Assembly (NCBI RefSeq): GCF_003479605.1
Contig: NZ_QUHR01000006.1
Span: 1 to 64,000, forward strand
From: Roseburia sp. AF12-17LB
Lineage (GTDB): Bacteria > Bacillota > Clostridia > Lachnospirales > Lachnospiraceae
Reading direction: 5' to 3'
Length of the DNA stretch: 64,000 bases
Positions 1 through 8,239 of the stretch are shown piece after piece. Both the position numbers and the translations under genes were made by a program. Each line of letters opens with the position of its first letter. The stretch's first letter is position 1. Below the pieces are notes generated by a model that ran no database searches, was not told the DNA's origin, and worked only from the letters and a program-made list of their open reading frames with translations.

Positions 1-20
1 ACAGGATATGAATCACCATC

Positions 21-80
21 AAAAACGATGGATAATCTCCTATTATCCATCAAAAAGAGACATCCCTTCAGAATGTCTCT
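21..80 (-). terminator. tandem hairpin terminators of the integrase gene
   Basis: Read on the minus strand, the first hairpin has arms 73-80 and 56-63 (AGAGACAT/ATGTCTCT, 8 bp perfect) and runs into four to five T (52-55). The second has 10-bp perfect arms 42-51 and 27-36 (GATGGATAAT/ATTATCCATC, 5-nt loop) and is followed by a run of T (21-25). Both T-tracts lie on the minus strand, so this is read as a double intrinsic terminator for the recombinase gene ending at 116. No gene is visible in 1-115. Confidence 0.75.
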
Positions 81-115
81 TCATGTAGCTGTCATAAACT
101 TTCATTTTTCAACTT

Positions 116-1054
116 TTACCCCACCCTGAAATCCTTCCTCGGATGCTTGTTCATCAGAATGTCCCGCTGCTTTGCTGTGGAAACATGGGTGTAGATTTCT
201 GTGATGTGGATGGAACTGTGCCCCAGCATTTCCTGGATGTAGCGGATGTCCACATCGGCTTCTAAGAGGCTGGTGGCGAAGGTGTGGCGGAACATGTGCG
301 GAGTGATGTGCATATCAATGGAAGCAAGGCTGCAGTATTTCCGGATGGTTCGGCGGACGTACTGGGCGGAGAGCGGACGCCCTGCCTGGTTGACGAAGAA
401 GCGGTTGGTACGCTTAATATCAGGAAGGTAACATTTCCAGTATTCCAGCAGGGTGTGGACAACATCGTCATTGCCAATCTGGAGGAGCCGCTCTTTGGAA
501 CCTTTGCCGAAGATAAGCAGAGTCCGGTTGGAAAGGTTGATGTCATCCGGTGTGATGGAACACAGCTCAGAGATTCGGATGCCGGTGGCGAAGAGCAGCT
601 CGATAACAGCAGCATCCCGGAGCGCATTTTTACGCTGGAAATCGGTGGCAGCGTGGGAGTATTGGTGATAGATAGAAGATAAAAGCAATTCAATCGTAGG
701 AAGCGGAATGGTTTTAGGCAGAATCACCGGTTCCCGGAATTTGATATGCAATTTGTTAAAAGGGTTGGAGACAATGCGGTCGCGGTAGTCGAGGTAGTGG
801 AAAAAGGCTTTGAGGGAGGCAAGCTTTCGCTTTACGGTTTTGGGCTTGAATTGTTCATGAAGGGTGGCAACATAGGACTCTAATATAGCAGGAGAGATGT
901 CAGATATACTGGAAGCAGAAGGAAAGGCAGCCGCAAGGCTGGTACCAAACTGTGTAAGGTCGATGCGGTATGCTTTTAAGGTTTTGCCATCAAGGCGTTT
1001 CTGGGTGCGGCAGTAGGTTAAATACTGGTTCATTTCAAAGTTAAAATCATGCAT
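116..1054 (-). CDS. tyrosine recombinase / integrase (XerC/D-like)
   Basis: A 312-residue site-specific recombinase that cuts and rejoins DNA through a tyrosine-DNA intermediate. The N-terminal part (about residues 4-95) fits the SAM-like core-binding domain and about 115-305 the catalytic domain. All family catalytic residues are visible: R160 (ATGIRISEL), K184 (GKGSKE), H253-x2-R256 (HMFRH), H279 (LGHSS) and Y288 (IYTHV). The start at 1054 is chosen because AAGGAG lies just upstream; a longer frame reaching 1189 has no such site. The leader holds a perfect 7-bp stem-loop (1076-1094). The gene is divergent from the cadmium cassette. No excisionase, relaxase or transposition partner is in view, so it could be a housekeeping Xer-like enzyme, an orphan integrase, or the edge of an element lying to the left. 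The family call is secure; the role is not. Confidence 0.9.
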   Translation of the reverse strand: MHDFNFEMNQYLTYCRTQKRLDGKTLKAYRIDLTQFGTSLAAAFPSASSISDISPAILESYVATLHEQFKPKTVKRKLASLKAFFHYLDYRDRIVSNPFNKLHIKFREPVILPKTIPLPTIELLLSSIYHQYSHAATDFQRKNALRDAAVIELLFATGIRISELCSITPDDINLSNRTLLIFGKGSKERLLQIGNDDVVHTLLEYWKCYLPDIKRTNRFFVNQAGRPLSAQYVRRTIRKYCSLASIDMHITPHMFRHTFATSLLEADVDIRYIQEMLGHSSIHITEIYTHVSTAKQRDILMNKHPRKDFRVG

Positions 1055-1154
1055 AATAAATACTCCTTTGTATGTGGCAGGAGGCTGTCCTGCCTGAATA
1101 TAGATATAAGAGTATATCATAGAAAAATTTTTTATAAAAATTTCCAACTTCATA

Positions 1155-1210
1155 TTGACAATTTGAAATCCCAAGCGTATTATGAACATATGAACAAATG
1201 CTCATATGTT
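1155..1210 (+). promoter_or_regulatory. cadmium-cassette promoter with CadC/ArsR-type operator
   Basis: A near-consensus sigma-A promoter is present: TTGACA at 1155-1160, a 17-bp spacer, TATTAT at 1178-1183. Directly after the -10 box is a perfect 9-bp inverted repeat, AACATATGA (1185-1193) and TCATATGTT (1202-1210), with an 8-nt centre. It covers the expected transcription start, just upstream of the ArsR-family gene. ArsR/SmtB/CadC repressors typically bind such AT-rich imperfect or perfect dyads and release on metal binding, so autorepression of the three-gene cassette is inferred. Confidence 0.85.
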
Positions 1211-1232
1211 GAAACGAGCTGGAGGTGAGAGG

Positions 1233-1592
1233 ATGGCAATGAACGATGTAGAATGCTGCGAAGAAAACTGCATTCATGCAGAGCTTCTTAAGAAGGCACG
1301 GGAGAAGATGCCGGATGAAGATGAATTATATGATCTGGCAGAGCTTTTTAAAGTATTTGGTGATTCTACCAGAATCCGGATCCTGTTTGTATTATTTGGC
1401 TCGGAAGTATGTGTGTGTGATCTGGCAGAGACGTTGAACATGACGCAGTCAGCAGTATCCCATCAGCTTAAGATTTTAAAACAGGCGAAGCTGGTAAGCA
1501 GCAGGCGGGAAGGAAAATCCGTATTTTATTCACTGGCAGATGAACATGTAAGAACCATTATCGACCAGGGCAGAGAACATATTGAAGAATGA
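1233..1592 (+). CDS. ArsR/SmtB-family metal-sensing repressor, CadC-like
   Basis: A 119-residue winged-helix repressor. The metal site is visible as C60-V-C62 in EVCVCDLAE, the CadC/ArsR alpha-helix motif. There is also an N-terminal cysteine set (C8, C9, C13), which in CadC completes a thiolate site for Cd(II)/Pb(II)/Zn(II). The DNA-recognition helix is TQSAVSHQLKIL. The start at 1233 is preferred because GGAGGTG lies 5 nt upstream; an earlier ATG at 1206 falls inside the operator. It is first in an operon with an HMA protein and a CadA-type ATPase, which supports a heavy-metal role rather than arsenic. Metal specificity is inferred from cysteine placement and neighbours. Confidence 0.88.
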   Translation: MAMNDVECCEENCIHAELLKKAREKMPDEDELYDLAELFKVFGDSTRIRILFVLFGSEVCVCDLAETLNMTQSAVSHQLKILKQAKLVSSRREGKSVFYSLADEHVRTIIDQGREHIEE

Positions 1593-1605
1593 GGAGGATA
1601 TTATA

Positions 1606-1824
1606 ATGAAGAAAAAATTTAAATTGGAAGACTTAGACTGTGCAAACTGTGCAGCAAAAATGGAAGATGCAATCAAGAAAATCCCGGGAGTCAATGATGC
1701 AGTAGTAAGCTTCATGACACAGAAAATGACCATCGATGCAGAAGATGAGCGTTTTGAAGAAATTATGGATGAAGTAGCCAAAGTATGTGCAAAGGTAGAA
1801 CCGGACTGCCGGATTCTGCGATAG
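1606..1824 (+). CDS. free-standing heavy-metal-associated (HMA) domain protein
   Basis: A 72-residue ferredoxin-like metal-binding protein with the signature DCANCAAKME near the N-terminus. The paired cysteines (CxxC) bind soft metal ions. A second cysteine pair near the C-terminus (VCAKVEPDC) is unusual for HMA domains and might add ligands. The start at 1606 has AGGAGG 8 nt upstream; an upstream ATG at 1582 would overlap the repressor gene. It lies 10 nt before the CadA-like ATPase, which lacks its own N-terminal HMA domain, so this protein probably acts as the detached metal-binding module or a chaperone for it. That functional link is inference. Confidence 0.85.
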   Translation: MKKKFKLEDLDCANCAAKMEDAIKKIPGVNDAVVSFMTQKMTIDAEDERFEEIMDEVAKVCAKVEPDCRILR

Positions 1825-1834
1825 GAGATAGCTT

Positions 1835-3709
1835 ATGACAAAGAATCAGAAAAAAATGCTGGAACGTATTCTGGTTACTGCAGTGCTGTTTGTAGCACTT
1901 CTGGTATTGGAACACGTTGGTGTCTTAGAACAGATTACACAGCCAGTCCTGATTTTTATTATTTATCTGGTACCATACCTTTTGATTGGCTATGATATTA
2001 TATTTAAAGCGTTCCGGAATATCAGTCATGGACAGGTATTTGATGAGAACTTTCTGATGATGATTGCAACATTTGGCGCATTTGGTGTACGGGAGTATTC
2101 CGAGGGTGTTGCAGTTATGCTGTTTTATCAGATTGGAGAACTTTTCCAGGGCTATGCCGTTGGAAAATCCAGACAGTCCATTGCAGATATGATGGACATT
2201 TGTCCGGAATATGCCAATGTGGAAGAGGATGGCAAATTAGTCCAGGTAGATCCGGATGATGTGGAAATAGGCACTGTCATTGTGGTAAAACCGGGCGAGC
2301 GTATTCCATTGGATGGAATTGTAGTAGAAGGTGAGTCCATGGTCGATACCGCGGCACTGACCGGAGAATCTGTTCCAAGAAGAGCAGCAGAAGGTGATGA
2401 AATCATCAGCGGCTGTGTCAATGGAAGCGGTACTTTAAAGGTAAAAGTAACAAAAGCATTCGAGGATTCCACAGTATCCAAGATTCTGGAACTGGTGGAG
2501 AATGCCAGCAGCAAGAAAGCAAGAGTGGAGAACTTTATCACCAGATTTGCAAAATATTACACTCCGGTTGTTACCATTGGAGCAGTAATTCTTGCAATCC
2601 TGCCACCGATTATTTTAGGCGGCGGCTGGGCTGAGTGGATTCAGAGAGCCTGTATTTTCCTTGTTATTTCCTGCCCGTGTGCCCTTGTAATCTCAGTCCC
2701 ATTGGGATTCTTCGGTGGTATCGGAGCATCTTCTAACTTAGGTGTTCTGGTAAAAGGAAGTAACTATTTAGAGGCAGTGGCTGAGATGACCACTATCGTA
2801 TTTGATAAAACCGGTACACTGACCAAAGGCGAGTTCAAGGTATCTGAGGTACTTCCGGTAAATGGAAGTAAAGAGGAACTCTTAGAGCTTGCAGCCCATG
2901 TAGAAGGATATTCTAATCATCCGATTGCTAATTCCATGCGTGAAGCCTATGGCAAAGAACTGGATATGAACCGGGTAAATGGAACGGAAGAAATTGCCGG
3001 ACATGGAATTCATACATTTGTAGATGGAAAAGAAGTATGGCTTGGAAATGCCAAAATGATGGCAGCCCGGAATATTTCCTATACCGAAAACAGCAGTGCT
3101 GGAACCGTAATTTATGTTGCGGTAGATGGCGCATTTGCCGGAACCATTGTAATTTCCGATTCCATTAAGGAAGGCGTAAAAGAAGCTATCCATAGCATGA
3201 AGAAGGTAGGCGTGAAGAAATGCGTTATGCTGACCGGAGACCGTAAGGCAGCAGCACAGGCAGTAGCAGATGAACTGGGACTGGATGAAGTGCATGCAGA
3301 ATTACTGCCGGGTGACAAAGTAAGTCAGGTTGAGGCACTTCTGAAAGAACAGCATGAGAAAGAAAAACTTGCATTTGTGGGTGATGGCATCAACGATGCA
3401 CCAGTACTGACCAGAGCAGACATTGGAATTGCAATGGGAAGTATGGGTTCCGATGCAGCCATTGAAGCTGCAGATGTAGTTCTTATGGATGATGATGTGC
3501 GAAAGATTGCATCTCTTGTGAAGATTGCAAGAAAGACACTTTCCATCGTGCACCAGAATATCGTATTTGCACTTGGCGTAAAAGCAATTGTGCTGATACT
3601 CGGTGCATTTGGTATTGCCAATATGTGGGAAGCAGTATTTGCAGATGTAGGTGTATCTGTCATTGCAATTTTAAATTCCATGCGGACACTGCACATTGCA
3701 AAGAAATAG
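1835..3709 (+). CDS. cadA: CadA-like P1B-type heavy-metal exporting ATPase
   Basis: A 624-residue membrane pump that exports Cd(II)/Zn(II)/Pb(II)-type ions using ATP. Visible P-type motifs in order are TGES at about 176-179, the transmembrane metal site CPC at about 280-282 (SCPCALVIS), the phosphorylation site DKTGT from about 324, the HP nucleotide-domain motif (SNHPIA), and GDGIND from about 516. SCPCALVISVP followed by GFFGG fits the Zn/Cd/Pb group better than the copper group, whose CPC is followed by GLATP. No HMA domain precedes the first membrane segment; it is encoded by the small gene upstream. Third gene of the CadC-HMA-CadA operon, ending at a strong terminator. Confidence 0.92.
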   Translation: MTKNQKKMLERILVTAVLFVALLVLEHVGVLEQITQPVLIFIIYLVPYLLIGYDIIFKAFRNISHGQVFDENFLMMIATFGAFGVREYSEGVAVMLFYQIGELFQGYAVGKSRQSIADMMDICPEYANVEEDGKLVQVDPDDVEIGTVIVVKPGERIPLDGIVVEGESMVDTAALTGESVPRRAAEGDEIISGCVNGSGTLKVKVTKAFEDSTVSKILELVENASSKKARVENFITRFAKYYTPVVTIGAVILAILPPIILGGGWAEWIQRACIFLVISCPCALVISVPLGFFGGIGASSNLGVLVKGSNYLEAVAEMTTIVFDKTGTLTKGEFKVSEVLPVNGSKEELLELAAHVEGYSNHPIANSMREAYGKELDMNRVNGTEEIAGHGIHTFVDGKEVWLGNAKMMAARNISYTENSSAGTVIYVAVDGAFAGTIVISDSIKEGVKEAIHSMKKVGVKKCVMLTGDRKAAAQAVADELGLDEVHAELLPGDKVSQVEALLKEQHEKEKLAFVGDGINDAPVLTRADIGIAMGSMGSDAAIEAADVVLMDDDVRKIASLVKIARKTLSIVHQNIVFALGVKAIVLILGAFGIANMWEAVFADVGVSVIAILNSMRTLHIAKK

Positions 3710-3712
3710 TAT

Positions 3713-3756
3713 AAAGGCGTTTATTGAGAAAAAGAATCAGTAAACGCCTTTCTTTT
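3713..3756 (+). terminator. terminator of the cadmium cassette
   Basis: Arms 3713-3723 (AAAGGCGTTTA) and 3741-3751 (TAAACGCCTTT) form a perfect 11-bp stem with a 17-nt loop. They are followed by a C and four T. It begins 4 nt after the ATPase stop codon. The 140 bases to the next gene show no clear consensus promoter. Confidence 0.9.
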
Positions 3757-3898
3757 ACCAGGAAGATAGCCTATACTAACAAAAGTTACAAAAAGCTAAC
3801 AGGAAGTTGGAAATAGTACAACATTGGGAAAGAGGGAAGCAGGAGTAACAAAATAAAAGAACTGAAAAAAGAGTCAGAAAAGAAAAAGGAGGATGAAT

Positions 3899-4597
3899 AT
3901 GTTTCTGGAGATTCAGGATTTGAAAAAAAGTTTTGGACAGGGAGAGGCAAAAACAGAAGTTTTGAAGGGAATTAATTTCTCTGTTGAAAAAGGTGAGATT
4001 TGCGTATTGTTAGGACCGTCTGGTTCCGGTAAATCAACACTTTTGAATATTATCGGAGGAATTGACAGTGCAGACAGCGGCTATATTTCCATCAATGGAG
4101 AGAAAACAGCAGATATGAACGAAAAGGCACTGACGAATTACCGCCGCCGCCATTTAGGATATGTATTTCAGATGTATAATCTGATTCCAAACCTCAATGT
4201 GAAGGAAAATATCGAGGTAGGAGCATATCTGAGTGATAAATCATTAGACATTGACGAATTGCTTAAGACACTGGGACTATATGAGCATCGTCATAAGCTG
4301 CCAAACCAGTTATCCGGTGGACAGCAGCAGCGCACAGCCATTGGCCGTGCTATTGTAAAGAACCCGGATATCCTGCTCTGTGATGAGCCGACCGGAGCAC
4401 TGGATTACAATACATCCAAAGAGATTTTGAAGCTGATTGAGGATGTAAATCAGAAATATGGAAATACCGTTATTATGGTTACCCATAATGATGCCATCAA
4501 AAACATGGCAGACCGTGTCATTAAGCTGCGTGATGGACAGATTCGAAAGGATTACACCAATGAAGTGAAGATTCCTGCACAGGAACTTGACTGGTAA
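3899..4597 (+). CDS. ABC transporter ATP-binding protein (MacB/LolD type)
   Basis: A 232-residue cytoplasmic ATPase that powers the adjacent FtsX-type permease. Walker A is GPSGSGKST (about 39-47), the ABC signature is LSGGQQQR, Walker B is [12 protein letters not shown], and the switch histidine is in MVTHN. The first of two nearby ATG codons (3893) directly abuts the AAGGAGG, so the second (3899, 6-nt spacing) is chosen. It is followed within 10 nt by the permease gene. In Clostridia such pairs serve peptide-antibiotic resistance or lipoprotein/peptide export. No histidine kinase or response regulator adjoins this pair, so the substrate is open. Confidence 0.92.
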   Translation: MFLEIQDLKKSFGQGEAKTEVLKGINFSVEKGEICVLLGPSGSGKSTLLNIIGGIDSADSGYISINGEKTADMNEKALTNYRRRHLGYVFQMYNLIPNLNVKENIEVGAYLSDKSLDIDELLKTLGLYEHRHKLPNQLSGGQQQRTAIGRAIVKNPDILLCDEPTGALDYNTSKEILKLIEDVNQKYGNTVIMVTHNDAIKNMADRVIKLRDGQIRKDYTNEVKIPAQELDW

Positions 4598-4605
4598 AGG
4601 CGGTG

Positions 4606-6867
4606 ATGAAAGTGAAGAGTCCATTAAGAAAACGAATTCCAAGGGAATTGAAAACAGATTTTGGAAAATATCTTGTGATTTTCCTGTTCCTGACAGCTAC
4701 TATCGGATTTGTATCGGGATTTCTGGTGGCAGGAAGCAGTATGATAACTGCCTATAATGAGAGTTTTGAAAAGTACAATATTGAAGACGGTAATTTCGAA
4801 CTGATGGAAGAAGCTGACGATACGCTGCTTACAGAACTGGAAAAAGAAGGCGTAACAATTTATGAGAATTACTATCTGGAAGAAGAGGTGGTAAATGGCA
4901 AGTCAGACAGTACCCTCCGTATTTTTAAACCGAGAAACGAAGTGGATAAAGTATGTCTGATGGATGGAGAAATGCCGCAGCAGGAAGATGAAATTGCAAT
5001 TGACCGGATGTATGCGGACAATAATTCCTTAAAAGTAGGAGACACCATTAAAGTAGGCGGCGAGAAAAAGACCATCAGTGGTCTGGTGGCATTATCGGAT
5101 TACAGTGCGCTGTTTTCCGATAGCAAGGATCTGATGTTTGATGCCATAAAATTTGGCGTTGCCATTGCCACAGAGGATGCCTTTGATGCTTATGGTACCG
5201 GAAATCTCCATTACAGCTATTCCTGGAAATATGAAAAAACTCCGGCTGATGATACGGAAGCAAAAGAGAAAGCAGAAGATTTTATGAAAGTGCTGGGCAG
5301 TAAGGCGGCAATAGCAGCATACATACCGGCATTTTCCAATCAGGCAATTCATTTTACGGGAGATGATATGGGCGGAGACAAAACAATGGTAATGACGTTG
5401 TTATATATCCTGATAGCGATTATGGCATTTGTCTTTGCAGTTACCACCAATAATACGATTACAAAAGAAGCGGCAGTCATCGGAACGCTGCGTGCATCCG
5501 GCTATACCAGAGGAGAACTGCTGCGGCATTATCTGCATCTTCCGGTATTGGTGACAATCGTAGCAGCAATTATTGGAAATATACTTGGCTATACCGTATT
5601 TAAAAATATGGTAGCAGATTTGTACTATGGAAGCTATAGTCTGCCGACCTACCATACCATCTGGAATGGGGATGCGTTTATCCTGACAACGGTGATTCCG
5701 GCAATCATAATGATTGTTATAAATCTGCTTTTGATTTCTTCCAAACTGCGTATTTCACCACTGAATTTTCTGCGCAGGGATTTGAGCAGAAGAAAGCGGA
5801 AAAAAGCAGTAAAACTGCCGCATTTCAAATTCTTTAACCGGTTCCGTATCCGTATTATTTTACAGAACCGTGCGGGCTACCTGACTTTATTTATCGGTAT
5901 TGCTTTTGCAGAAATTCTGCTGGTTTTCGGCATGATGATGTCACCACTTTTAAACCATTATCAGGATGAAGTGCTGTCCCACATGCTTGCAGATTATCAG
6001 TATGTATTAAAAGCGCCGGTTCCAACGGAAACAGATGGCGCAGAGGCTTATCTTGCCGGTAGTTTAAAGACAATGCCGACAGAATTCAGCAGCGAAGAGG
6101 TCAGCGTCTATGGAGTTGAAAAAGACAGTGCTTATGTTGATATTGATTTCCCAAAAGAAGGTGTTTACATTTCGGATAGTTATGCAGAAAAATACCGGCT
6201 TGCAGAAGGCGATACTATTGAGTTAAAGGAAACTTATGGAGATAAGAAATACATGTTTAAGGTGGCTGGAATCTATGAGTATCCGGCAGCAGTGGCAATT
6301 TTTATGCCGGAAGAGGAATATCGGGATGTATTTGACAAAGAGGAGGATTATTTCAATGGATATTTCTCCGATAAGAAGATTACCGATATTGAGGATGCCT
6401 ATATCATGACGACCATTACAGAAGATGACCTCACCAAGGTATCAAGACAGCTTGATGTATCTATGGGCGGCATGTTCTATCTGATGAATGTATTTTCTGT
6501 TGCATTGGCAGCAATCCTTATTTACCTGATGACAAAGCTGATTATCGAGCGGAATGCTTCATCCATATCCATGGTTAAGATATTGGGTTACAACACCCGA
6601 GAAATCGGGAAATTATATCTGACAGCCACCACCTGGATTGTGGTGATATCCGTTATTCTGGGTGAAGCAATTGCTACCGAGACCATTAATGTCATCTACC
6701 GGGCAATGATGAGTGATTACTCCGGCTGGCTGAGCATCTACTATGACCCGAACATCTACTGGAAGATACTTCTGATGGTACTGGCGGCATACTTCGTAGT
6801 GGCATTGTTCTGCCTTCGGAAGATTCGGAAGATACCAATGGATGAAGCTCTGAAGAATGTAGAGTAG
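4606..6867 (+). CDS. FtsX-family ABC transporter permease
   Basis: A 753-residue integral membrane protein. It has one N-terminal membrane segment (about 18-40), a large extracytoplasmic region (about 45-260), a middle cluster of hydrophobic segments (about 265-385), another segment near 420-445, a second extracytoplasmic domain, and a final cluster (about 625-745). This duplicated FtsX layout is typical of large single-chain permeases of the MacB/BceB-like superfamily. The ATG at 4606 is preferred over a GTG at 4603 because AAAGG sits about 5 nt before it. Translation is probably coupled to the upstream ATPase. Expected to move hydrophobic or peptide substrates; the actual substrate is not visible. 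Confidence 0.88.
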   Translation: MKVKSPLRKRIPRELKTDFGKYLVIFLFLTATIGFVSGFLVAGSSMITAYNESFEKYNIEDGNFELMEEADDTLLTELEKEGVTIYENYYLEEEVVNGKSDSTLRIFKPRNEVDKVCLMDGEMPQQEDEIAIDRMYADNNSLKVGDTIKVGGEKKTISGLVALSDYSALFSDSKDLMFDAIKFGVAIATEDAFDAYGTGNLHYSYSWKYEKTPADDTEAKEKAEDFMKVLGSKAAIAAYIPAFSNQAIHFTGDDMGGDKTMVMTLLYILIAIMAFVFAVTTNNTITKEAAVIGTLRASGYTRGELLRHYLHLPVLVTIVAAIIGNILGYTVFKNMVADLYYGSYSLPTYHTIWNGDAFILTTVIPAIIMIVINLLLISSKLRISPLNFLRRDLSRRKRKKAVKLPHFKFFNRFRIRIILQNRAGYLTLFIGIAFAEILLVFGMMMSPLLNHYQDEVLSHMLADYQYVLKAPVPTETDGAEAYLAGSLKTMPTEFSSEEVSVYGVEKDSAYVDIDFPKEGVYISDSYAEKYRLAEGDTIELKETYGDKKYMFKVAGIYEYPAAVAIFMPEEEYRDVFDKEEDYFNGYFSDKKITDIEDAYIMTTITEDDLTKVSRQLDVSMGGMFYLMNVFSVALAAILIYLMTKLIIERNASSISMVKILGYNTREIGKLYLTATTWIVVISVILGEAIATETINVIYRAMMSDYSGWLSIYYDPNIYWKILLMVLAAYFVVALFCLRKIRKIPMDEALKNVE

Positions 6868-7008
6868 AACTTGAAAATGTAATATTGCAGCGAAACTGCT
6901 GGTATTTTTATACAAGTATATTTTCATCCCACCCAGCCAAACTAAAACCATATCAAACTAACTGAAATTCTTAATATGATAAAGAATTCTCACCACGCAC
7001 ATTTTGTG

Positions 7009-7062
7009 TTGACAACAGAAATGTAATTAGTTATGATAAACACAAGTTAGAAATAACTAACT
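7009..7062 (+). promoter_or_regulatory. promoter with palindromic operator before DUF3793-flavodoxin
   Basis: Consensus-like promoter: TTGACA at 7009-7014, 17-bp spacer, TATGAT at 7032-7037. Just downstream, near the expected start of transcription, is a perfect inverted repeat AGTTAG (7045-7050) and CTAACT (7057-7062) with a 6-nt centre; a related half-site TTAGTTA overlaps the spacer. This is the layout of a repressor operator. Flavodoxin replaces ferredoxin under iron limitation, so an iron-responsive regulator of the Fur or DtxR class is a reasonable guess, but the sequence does not identify it. Confidence 0.7.
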
Positions 7063-7083
7063 AGAACGAAAGGAAAAGAAGCT

Positions 7084-7701
7084 ATGAGTACAGAGATTCT
7101 GGAAATTGTACAACAGATGGATTTACACAATGCAGAGACGCAGTTAGCGTTACAATGTGCCCCATTGATCGCAGGAGTAAAGATATCCAATCTCTTAGTC
7201 GTTTCAACAGGCATGGAGGATGCGGTAAAACAGTGCCTGAGAAAATCCGGAATTTCATTCCTGCTACTGCTCAGGACCAGGGAAAAAGCTCGTTACCTTC
7301 TTTTTCGGAAGAAACCGTTGGAGGCGTATCTGATGCGTAAAGAGATACGGGAGCTGCTGCAGGAGTCCGGTTATCAGGACTTTACGCTCGGAAATATTCT
7401 CAGTACGTTTCAGAAACGTTACCAGGGTTATATGTGCGGAGAACCTGGTTTTCCTCATGAAATGGGAGTGCTGCTTGGCTATCCGGTAGAAGATGTAAGA
7501 GGATTTATGGAACAGAATGGACAGAATGCACTCTATCAGGGTTACTGGAAAGTGTATGCGCACGTTCCGGAAAAGAAACGTCTTTTCGCACGCTATGATA
7601 TGGAAAAAGAGACCATCATCCAGCTTCTCTCCAATGGAGTGGGAATGCGGGACATCATTGGTATTTATAATGACAGCATGCCGCAGAAAGCGGCTGTTTA
7701 G
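7084..7701 (+). CDS. DUF3793 family protein
   Basis: A 205-residue soluble protein of unknown function that resembles the DUF3793 family of Clostridia. Recognisable elements are the N-terminal stretch on CAPLIAGVKISNLL, a central LLLRTREKARYLLFRKKPLE and the GFPHEMGVLLGYPVEDV segment. No membrane segment or known catalytic motif is seen. It lies 12 nt before flavodoxin under the same promoter. As I recall, members of this family often sit beside flavodoxin or ferrous-iron transport genes, which suggests a link to iron metabolism; this is context inference. Confidence 0.8.
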   Translation: MSTEILEIVQQMDLHNAETQLALQCAPLIAGVKISNLLVVSTGMEDAVKQCLRKSGISFLLLLRTREKARYLLFRKKPLEAYLMRKEIRELLQESGYQDFTLGNILSTFQKRYQGYMCGEPGFPHEMGVLLGYPVEDVRGFMEQNGQNALYQGYWKVYAHVPEKKRLFARYDMEKETIIQLLSNGVGMRDIIGIYNDSMPQKAAV

Positions 7702-7713
7702 GAGGTAGAAAAA

Positions 7714-8145
7714 ATGAGTAAGATTCAGGTAGTTTATTGGACACAGTCAGGAAACACACAGGCAATGGCTGAGGCTGTTGGAAGAGGAATTGAAGCAGCT
7801 GGCAAAGAAGCAGAGGTTGTTGATGTAAGTACAGCTGATATGGATGCATTAAAAGCTTCTTCCGTATTTGCAATGGGATGTCCTGCAATGGGTGCAGAAG
7901 TCTTAGAAGAAGGCGAGATGGAGCCATTCGTTGAAGAAGTAGAAGGCTTTGCAGCAGGAAAGAAAATCGCATTATTCGGTTCTTACGGATGGGGCGATGG
8001 ACAGTGGATGCGTGACTGGGTAGACCGTATGACAAGCGCAGGAGCAACCGTTGTAAATGGTGAAGGTGTGATTTGTCAGGAAGCACCGGATGACGATGCA
8101 GTCGCTGCATGCGAAAGTTTAGGCAAACAGTTAGCAGGAATGTAA
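7714..8145 (+). CDS. flavodoxin
   Basis: A 143-residue FMN electron carrier. The phosphate-binding loop TQSGNTQAMA lies at the end of the first strand (IQVVYW), and the FGSYGWGDGQWM segment matches the flavodoxin isoalloxazine-binding loop region. The length is normal for short-chain flavodoxins. It sits behind a good Shine-Dalgarno (GGAGG) and shares a promoter with DUF3793. Flavodoxin substitutes for ferredoxin in low-potential electron transfer when iron is scarce. An intrinsic terminator follows at 8212. Confidence 0.92.
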   Translation: MSKIQVVYWTQSGNTQAMAEAVGRGIEAAGKEAEVVDVSTADMDALKASSVFAMGCPAMGAEVLEEGEMEPFVEEVEGFAAGKKIALFGSYGWGDGQWMRDWVDRMTSAGATVVNGEGVICQEAPDDDAVAACESLGKQLAGM

Positions 8146-8211
8146 ATTCCAAAAAACAAAATCATTTCCGTAGGGTACAAACAAATTGTATTATATATCA
8201 TAACCAGAAGA

Positions 8212-8239
8212 AGTCTTGCAGAAAACTGCAAGGCTTTTT
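8212..8239 (+). terminator. terminator after flavodoxin
   Basis: Arms AGTCTTGCAG (8212-8221) and CTGCAAGGCT (8226-8235) pair with one G-T wobble around an AAAA loop and are followed by a T-run to 8239. It is 67 nt past the flavodoxin stop. Its T-run is also the left edge of the 133-bp repeat described next. Confidence 0.85.

Noticed and set aside
246..693. Three overlapping frames on both strands inside the integrase gene
   Set aside because: The integrase frame carries all catalytic residues and a good start; these are shadows.
6880..6910. A terminator after the FtsX permease (GCAG-loop-CTGC then TATTTTT)
   Set aside because: The stem has only four pairs and the T-run is interrupted; too weak to call.
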